Positions 9,101-12,101 of a stretch of DNA of 12,101 bases are shown here, piece after piece. Each line of letters begins with the position of its first letter. Positions within the stretch are counted from its first letter, which is position 1. The notes under the pieces were generated by a model, which made no database searches, had not been told where the DNA came from, and saw only the letters and a list, made by a program, of their open reading frames with translations. Made by a program: the position numbers and the translations under genes. The stretch lies in the NCBI GenBank assembly GCA_028701945.1, contig JAQVPT010000074.1, forward strand, positions 1 to 12,101. Direction: 5' to 3'. The DNA is from Bacteroidales bacterium (GTDB taxonomy: Bacteria > Bacteroidota > Bacteroidia > Bacteroidales > ML635J-15).

Positions 9101-9462
9101 GCTGCTCCACTCAATAAAAAATTATTTTCTTGCTCTGCTCCTACACTTTGAAAACGTTTTAATAAAATAATTATGCTTTTATAAGTAAAAAACACAGCAA
9201 ACGAAGAAGAAATCACCGATAATAAATTGACAAAAAAGGCAATGTTTTCAGGATTAAAAGCAAACATTGAAAATATTCTGGCAAGTATCATATAAAAAGG
9301 AGCACCTGGTGGATGCCCAACCTGAAGCCCGTGAGCACAAGCAATAATTTCGCCACAATCCCAAAAGTTCACATTTAGCGACATGCTCAATAGATAAACA
9401 ATTAAACTAATCGCAAAAGCCAACCAAGCTCCAATATTAATTATGTTTTTCTGTAATTTCAT
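6142..9462 (-). CDS. DUF2723 (TMEM260-like) multi-pass membrane protein, probable GT-C glycosyltransferase
   Basis: This 1106-aa protein has the DUF2723 (PF11028) layout. Its human relative TMEM260 is a protein O-mannosyltransferase of the GT-C type. About ten hydrophobic helices fill residues 12-305 and 488-592. Between the first two helices lies NFWDCGEIIACAHG (32-45), whose acidic Asp35 and Glu38 are candidates for the GT-C catalytic loop, followed by GHPPGAP (49-55). FVATEAEVYS (136-145), GDRPLWYGQQ (335-344), HPYQARERDYSY (533-544) and AGDNETFPLWYLQE (627-640) look like conserved family motifs. The last 450 or so residues are soluble and helix-rich at the end, possibly TPR-like, presumably periplasmic. 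A lipid-linked sugar donor and a role in protein or glycan O-glycosylation are inferred. It is followed after 4 bases by a NodB deacetylase. The ATG at 9462 precedes a Lys-containing N-terminus and the first membrane helix. No clear promoter was found. Confidence 0.87.
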   Translation of the reverse strand: MKLQKNIINIGAWLAFAISLIVYLLSMSLNVNFWDCGEIIACAHGLQVGHPPGAPFYMILARIFSMFAFNPENIAFFVNLLSVISSSFAVFFTYKSIIILLKRFQSVGAEQENNFLLSGAAFVGALSLAFSTSFWFVATEAEVYSVSIFFTSLTFWTMLKTTGFTKTSDKNRWTLLTILLLGISTGVHLLNILVIPAFVFIYYFDRRTQNKKEFVKFSVYAILLLILAQGIITYLPVIASKFEWFFVNRLFLGYNSGLTAFVVFLCTTCVFGIWYSGKKSKRTLNFAITGLMFFIMGFSTYSMVLIRSAANPPIDENNPETIFNFVSYLNREQYGDRPLWYGQQFNSQKDKINPYVEGAPVYDTVSGKYAIISRKPDANYVSADKVFLPRMWSDLPEHVAAYRQWTNYKKDDVPSFGTNIKFMFRYQFNHMYFRYLFRNFIGAQNDIQSHGGPVYGNWISGIGFIDKLRLNTPDELPKYLQNDTSRNPYYFLPFIFGIIGLIYLFQKDKKYFLVSFLLFIFTGIAIAFYLNQHPYQARERDYSYIGSFYVFTLWIGIGVYAVYQYLKKYFKKKYLIYIVLTFAFLAVPFQFLCTNFDDHNRRHDDFAYYFAYNMLNSCAENAILFTAGDNETFPLWYLQETQNIRTDVKIVNLSFLNTSWYLDQIQFKQRETIPVNISVFPCGYMSGQRELLPVRNNPYAFIEDIYYQNINEINSDYKAIFNFLLDLWHTNGFDKEHPDKYENFVSFYNDIQPHGANQNFRDLHSVIKSLDSEEQCKAFGITQTQALDLIAKFEIFLNKQTNYALPLHPVLNFVFSDDELTKIGTKLYPYPIDYFPATTLSLPVNKKIIDKVFELSPSQKTSPIDEMIWSPGRESFTKSDLMVLEIIRNHLWERPIYFSSTMNTRNYLGLDKYLYLEGFAYRLMPIETDVSEDKLVNVNAEIMYHNLVDKFKWGSLDTEYGPIDMATRTSLINLRNHFARLSRGLYFEGEIKKSEEVLDMCVKLIPNGLIPFDYYNVGIVHGYYRVNKKAKARELASVISQNSLQELIFYSSFSRQQQEALDVYKQRAMQTIQELYVLSTEYKHREFTEEIGDVYGKAVKIYTSTK

Positions 9463-9590
9463 TTTCTACTTAATTCCGCTAAATTAATCATATAAATTCA
9501 GCTAACGAAGGTTTTAAATAATTTTTGCAAAAATTAATTTATAAATATTGTGATAATATCAATAAATACTTAATCTCGCATCCTTAATTT

Positions 9591-9661
9591 TGTCCGATTT
9601 TGTAATGGTAGCACAGTAGATTCTGGTTCTGTCAGTCTGGGTTCGGGTTCTAGTCGGGTTA
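9591..9661 (+). tRNA. tRNA-Gln(CTG)-like sequence, probably degenerate
   Basis: The 71 bases fold as a tRNA of the Gln type. The acceptor arms are TGTCCGA / TCGGGTT, the D arm is TGT-AATGGTA-GCA, the anticodon arm is GTAGA-TTCTGGT-TCTGT with anticodon CTG at 9624-9626 (reads CAG), and the T arm is CTGGG-TTCGGGT-TCTAG. Bases T8, A14, G18, G19, A21, T33, T54, T55 and C56 are in place. Several defects suggest decay: a T-T mismatch at pair 1-72, a T-C at 10-25, G in place of the near-invariant A58, T in place of C61, and at least seven G-U pairs. No CCA is encoded. It is either a diverged minor Gln tRNA or a tRNA pseudogene. Confidence 0.5.
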
Positions 9662-9693
9662 ATTAATAAAAAGTTTTATGCGTTTAGATATTA

Positions 9694-9852
9694 ATTATTC
9701 ATATGTTTTTTGCCTTTCTGGTTCCAGAAAAGAGTTTTCAATCAATTGAGTAGCTTCAGGTATTCATTTAGCAAGCTTTTTATACACAGATTTGATTTGT
9801 TTATCATGTCATATAACTACTGTATCCTGTTTTATAAGTGGTTTCACTAATA
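9694..9852 (-). pseudogene. Possible decayed coding remnant, unidentified
   Basis: One minus-strand frame ending in TAA at 9694-9696 reads like protein (IPEATQLIENSFLEPERQ near its end, then KTYE). It is broken by TGA at 9763-9765 and TGA at 9808-9810, and is bounded by TAG at 9853-9855. Each internal TGA is one base from TGG. I do not recognise a family. Other frames here also give short protein-like runs, so chance is a serious alternative. Confidence 0.18.
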
Positions 9853-10043
9853 TCTAATAAATAAGTTGTGGTGAATCCTAGTTCAGATTAAAACAATATC
9901 ATGTTTTTTCTTGGGGTTAGGATATTATTCCCTCTGATTAGGATTTTGTATTTCTGTGATACGAATATTCTGTATTATATATTATCACATCAATTTGGAA
10001 TCGAATAGTTTTATGTTTATTCGAACCTCTGGAGTAATTTAAA

Positions 10044-10215
10044 TTGCAACTAAATCAAATATTAGTTCATTCCATTAAACGAATTAATTATCTTTACATA
10101 AATTTAAAACACAACTTATGACGAGAGTAAAATAAATGCTAAATTATGATTGTAAAGTACGTGCTTTAGGTCTGAGGCTTGACAGTAAAGCCTTAGAATA
10201 TTGATTTAGTTGCAA
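10044..10215. repeat. Inverted-repeat-bounded element, 172 bp
   Basis: The 14-bp arms TTGCAACTAAATCA (10044-10057) and its exact complement (10202-10215) face each other. They extend about five more matches inward if one extra A in the left arm is allowed. Inside, TGAGGCTT (10173-10180) and AAGCCTTA (10188-10195) form an 8-bp stem with a 7-base loop. The layout resembles a small non-autonomous mobile element (MITE) or a structured RNA. I found no convincing target-site duplication at the ends. Confidence 0.5.
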
Positions 10216-10310
10216 AGCTAAATGCAGTAAAAAAATGATAAATCAGATTAACAAAATTTACTAAAACACAAGTCTAAAAGTTCTAACTTTTAAGCCATTA
10301 TCATTTAGCT
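10216..10310. promoter_or_regulatory. Dyads upstream of nagB, possible control region
   Basis: AGCTAAATG (10216-10224) is exactly complementary to CATTTAGCT (10302-10310). Within the enclosed stretch lies a perfect palindrome TAAAAGTTCTAACTTTTA (10275-10292, 8-bp arms around CT), which ends 58 bases before the nagB ATG. It could be an operator for a dimeric regulator or part of a leader structure. The left arm abuts the right arm of the preceding inverted repeat. No T-run follows, so it is not a standard terminator. Confidence 0.35.
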
Positions 10311-10350
10311 GTTTATTTCTGCCCAATAATAAATAAAAAAATGAATAATA

Positions 10351-12101
10351 ATGAGTATAAAATTTACATCTAAGGTAGAGCAAATATTTTTCGAGTTGTC
10401 AGACATTGGTAAGGTAACAACAAAAACTCCATATATAACGGTTGATAATTTTCCTAAGTTGGGTCTTTTGACCTCACTTCGTTTTTTGGAATGGGTAAAT
10501 GAAAATCCTGAAGGGGTTGTTAGTTTGCCAACCGGAAAAACTCCTGAGTATTTTATTAAATACATACAGTTTTTTCTCGATAATTGGAATGGGACAAAAA
10601 GTAAAGAAATATTATCAACTTATGGTTTGGGAAATATGTCCAAACCCAATTTAAAAGGCTTGCAATTTGTTCAAATAGATGAGTTTTATCCAATTAATCC
10701 TGAGCAGCATAATAGTTTTCATAACTATGTGATGAAGTATTACATTAATGGTTTGGGCTTGAATGTAAAAAAATCTTTATTAATAAACTCTAATGAAATT
10801 CCTTTAGTAAAAAACAAACATTTTTTAGAAATATTTCCTGATTCTACCGTAGATTTATCTTTACGTTTTCGTGAGGCAAACACATATCTTGAAAAACTTC
10901 AGCAAAAATCAATTTTTATGATTGATAACTGGTGTTTTCATTATGAACAACAAATTAGGAACAAAGGAGGTATAGGTTTCTTTTTAGGAGGAATTGGACC
11001 TGATGGGCATATTGCGTTTAATACTCGTGGGTCTGACCATTATTCAACTACACGTTTAAAGAAAACTAATTTTGAAACTCAAGCAGTTGCTGCAGGCGAT
11101 TTAGGTGGTATTGAAATATCTAGAAATCGACTCGTTATTACAATTGGACTAGACACAATTACTTACAATCCAGATGCTGTTTCTATAATATTTGCTGCTG
11201 GTGAAGCTAAAGCCGATATTGTTAGAAAATCTCTTGAAAACAATCCAAATACAGTTTATCCGGCAACAGTCCTTCAACGTCAAAAAAATAGTAGATTCTA
11301 TCTTACAAATGGTGCCGCAAGTAAGCTATCAAGCAGTATTAATCAGTATTATAGTATGGGAGGATGGTCCCATAAAAAAACAGAGAAGTCAATAATAGAT
11401 CTTTGTGAAAAGCTTAATAAATATTCACATCACTTGACAATAGAAGACCTCAAGAATGATGCCTATACCTCTCAGATACCAAATCTAAACCTAAATACTG
11501 TTCAATCTGTTGTAGATTCGATTAAAGCCAAACTGTATAGGGGAATGAAATCCGAGGATAGTAAAGTTATTTATCATACTGGTCCTCATCATGATGATAT
11601 TATGTTGGGAATTATGCCATATATTAATCGACAAATTAGATCAGCAAAAAATGAAATTCACTTTTCGGTTTTAACTTCTGGTTTTACAGCAGTTACCAAT
11701 CGTTTTGCCATTGAAGTGCTTAACGAATGTCAAAGTTTTATTCGAAGAGGAAAAGTACAGATGCTTAATTATGAGGATTTTTTTGAAAGCGGTTTCGGAA
11801 AAAAATGGGATAAAGATGTATATCATTTTCTTGGTTCCGTGGCAGGCAGAAACGAACACGGCAAAAGAAGAGGATTATGCCATCGCGTGATTCGTTCGAT
11901 TGTGGGGATTTGGAATGTACAAGATAGGTCGCATTTAAATTCTGTGATTGAAGAAATAATATCTGAGTTGAAGAGCAGTTATGATGGAGCAAAAAACTCT
12001 CCTGAAATCCAAGAAATGAAAGGAATGATTCGTGAGTTTGAAGAAGAGCTTGTGTGGGCACATTTTGGTACGCCCATAAAAAACATTCATCACCTAAGAT
12101 T
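10351..12101 (+). CDS. nagB: Glucosamine-6-phosphate deaminase fused to a PIG-L/LmbE-like domain, truncated at window end
   Basis: NagB converts glucosamine-6-phosphate to fructose-6-phosphate and ammonia, linking amino-sugar breakdown to glycolysis. 583 codons are visible and the frame is open to the edge. Residues 1 to about 330 are the NagB/6-phosphogluconolactonase fold: LPTGKTP (59-65, phosphate loop), QIDEFYP (108-114, with the Asp-Glu pair D110-E111) and GGIGPDGHIAFN (213-224, with D218 and H220). In E. coli NagB the last motif continues as NEP with a catalytic Glu; here it reads NTR (T225). After a linker, TGPHHDDIMLG (410-420) is the His-Asp-Asp metal motif of PIG-L/LmbE N-deacetylase-like proteins, with Ile where AHPDDE has Glu. 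Bacteroidota are known for such long NagB proteins of about 660 aa. The start is the ATG at 10351, because a TGA in the same frame lies at 10342-10344. There is no Shine-Dalgarno, only an A-rich leader. Activity of the second domain is uncertain. Confidence 0.9.
   Translation, partial: MSIKFTSKVEQIFFELSDIGKVTTKTPYITVDNFPKLGLLTSLRFLEWVNENPEGVVSLPTGKTPEYFIKYIQFFLDNWNGTKSKEILSTYGLGNMSKPNLKGLQFVQIDEFYPINPEQHNSFHNYVMKYYINGLGLNVKKSLLINSNEIPLVKNKHFLEIFPDSTVDLSLRFREANTYLEKLQQKSIFMIDNWCFHYEQQIRNKGGIGFFLGGIGPDGHIAFNTRGSDHYSTTRLKKTNFETQAVAAGDLGGIEISRNRLVITIGLDTITYNPDAVSIIFAAGEAKADIVRKSLENNPNTVYPATVLQRQKNSRFYLTNGAASKLSSSINQYYSMGGWSHKKTEKSIIDLCEKLNKYSHHLTIEDLKNDAYTSQIPNLNLNTVQSVVDSIKAKLYRGMKSEDSKVIYHTGPHHDDIMLGIMPYINRQIRSAKNEIHFSVLTSGFTAVTNRFAIEVLNECQSFIRRGKVQMLNYEDFFESGFGKKWDKDVYHFLGSVAGRNEHGKRRGLCHRVIRSIVGIWNVQDRSHLNSVIEEIISELKSSYDGAKNSPEIQEMKGMIREFEEELVWAHFGTPIKNIHHLR

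Larger units (their letters stand above)
9662..10350. other. Long non-coding region before nagB
   Basis: No intact open frame is present in these 689 bases. Visible items are a palindrome at 9714-9729 (arms TTTCTGG and CCAGAAA, 2-base centre), a possible decayed frame on the minus strand at 9694-9852, an inverted-repeat element at 10044-10215, and dyads at 10216-10310 ahead of nagB. The stretch from about 9880 to 10040 shows only AT-rich sequence with short TTAGGAT repeats. I could not identify a good promoter for nagB. Confidence 0.5.

Noticed and set aside
9585..9592. TAATTTTG as a promoter -7 for the tRNA-like sequence
   Set aside because: It overlaps the first base pairs of the tRNA and has no -33 TTTG at the right distance.
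9714..9729. Palindrome with arms TTTCTGG and CCAGAAA as a terminator
   Set aside because: There is only a 2-base centre and no T-run on either side in the proper position; no intact gene ends nearby.
10305..10565. 86-codon open frame on the minus strand
   Set aside because: It is antisense to the start of nagB, whose plus-strand frame has clear NagB motifs.
11765..12061. 98-codon open frame on the minus strand
   Set aside because: It is antisense to the PIG-L part of the nagB fusion and has no recognisable domain.

Overview
The window looks like a chromosomal stretch from a Bacteroidota (Bacteroidales-like) bacterium. The evidence is low GC, A-rich leaders with no Shine-Dalgarno sequence, a TTTG / TAnnTTTG-type promoter before ileS, a DksA-type protein with a decayed zinc finger directly behind ileS, a DUF2723 membrane protein, and a NagB fused to a PIG-L domain. 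All of these are typical of that phylum. No phage genes, CRISPR array or intact mobile element is visible.

Layout. (1) 2-463, plus strand: the 3' part of fabH (3-oxoacyl-ACP synthase III), entering from the left edge and carrying two in-frame TAA codons in its first 76 bases. (2) 491-1294, minus: a lipoprotein of unknown function, convergent with fabH. A strong hairpin plus T-run that would terminate fabH lies inside its 3' end. (3) 1379-5211, minus: an ileS-dksA two-gene unit with a recognisable promoter and a terminator. The IleRS is the long eukaryote-like type (IleRS2) and has GIHH where class I synthetases have HxGH. (4) 5472-9462, minus: a large DUF2723 membrane protein (probable GT-C glycosyltransferase) followed 4 bases later by a NodB-type polysaccharide deacetylase that appears to start with TTG. 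(5) 9463-10350: about 890 bases without an intact gene. It holds a degenerate tRNA-Gln(CTG)-like sequence, a possible decayed reading frame, a 172-bp element bounded by inverted repeats, and further dyads just ahead of the next gene. (6) 10351 to the right edge, plus: nagB with a C-terminal PIG-L/LmbE-like domain, truncated by the window end.

How the parts fit. The intact genes are housekeeping: translation and its control (ileS, dksA), envelope glycosylation and glycan modification (DUF2723, NodB), and amino-sugar metabolism (nagB). I see no new multi-gene system. The observations most worth checking are the swapped signature motif of IleRS, the nonsense codons in fabH, the decayed tRNA-Gln(CTG), the inverted-repeat element before nagB, and the NagB-PIG-L fusion, which lacks the usual active-site Glu.
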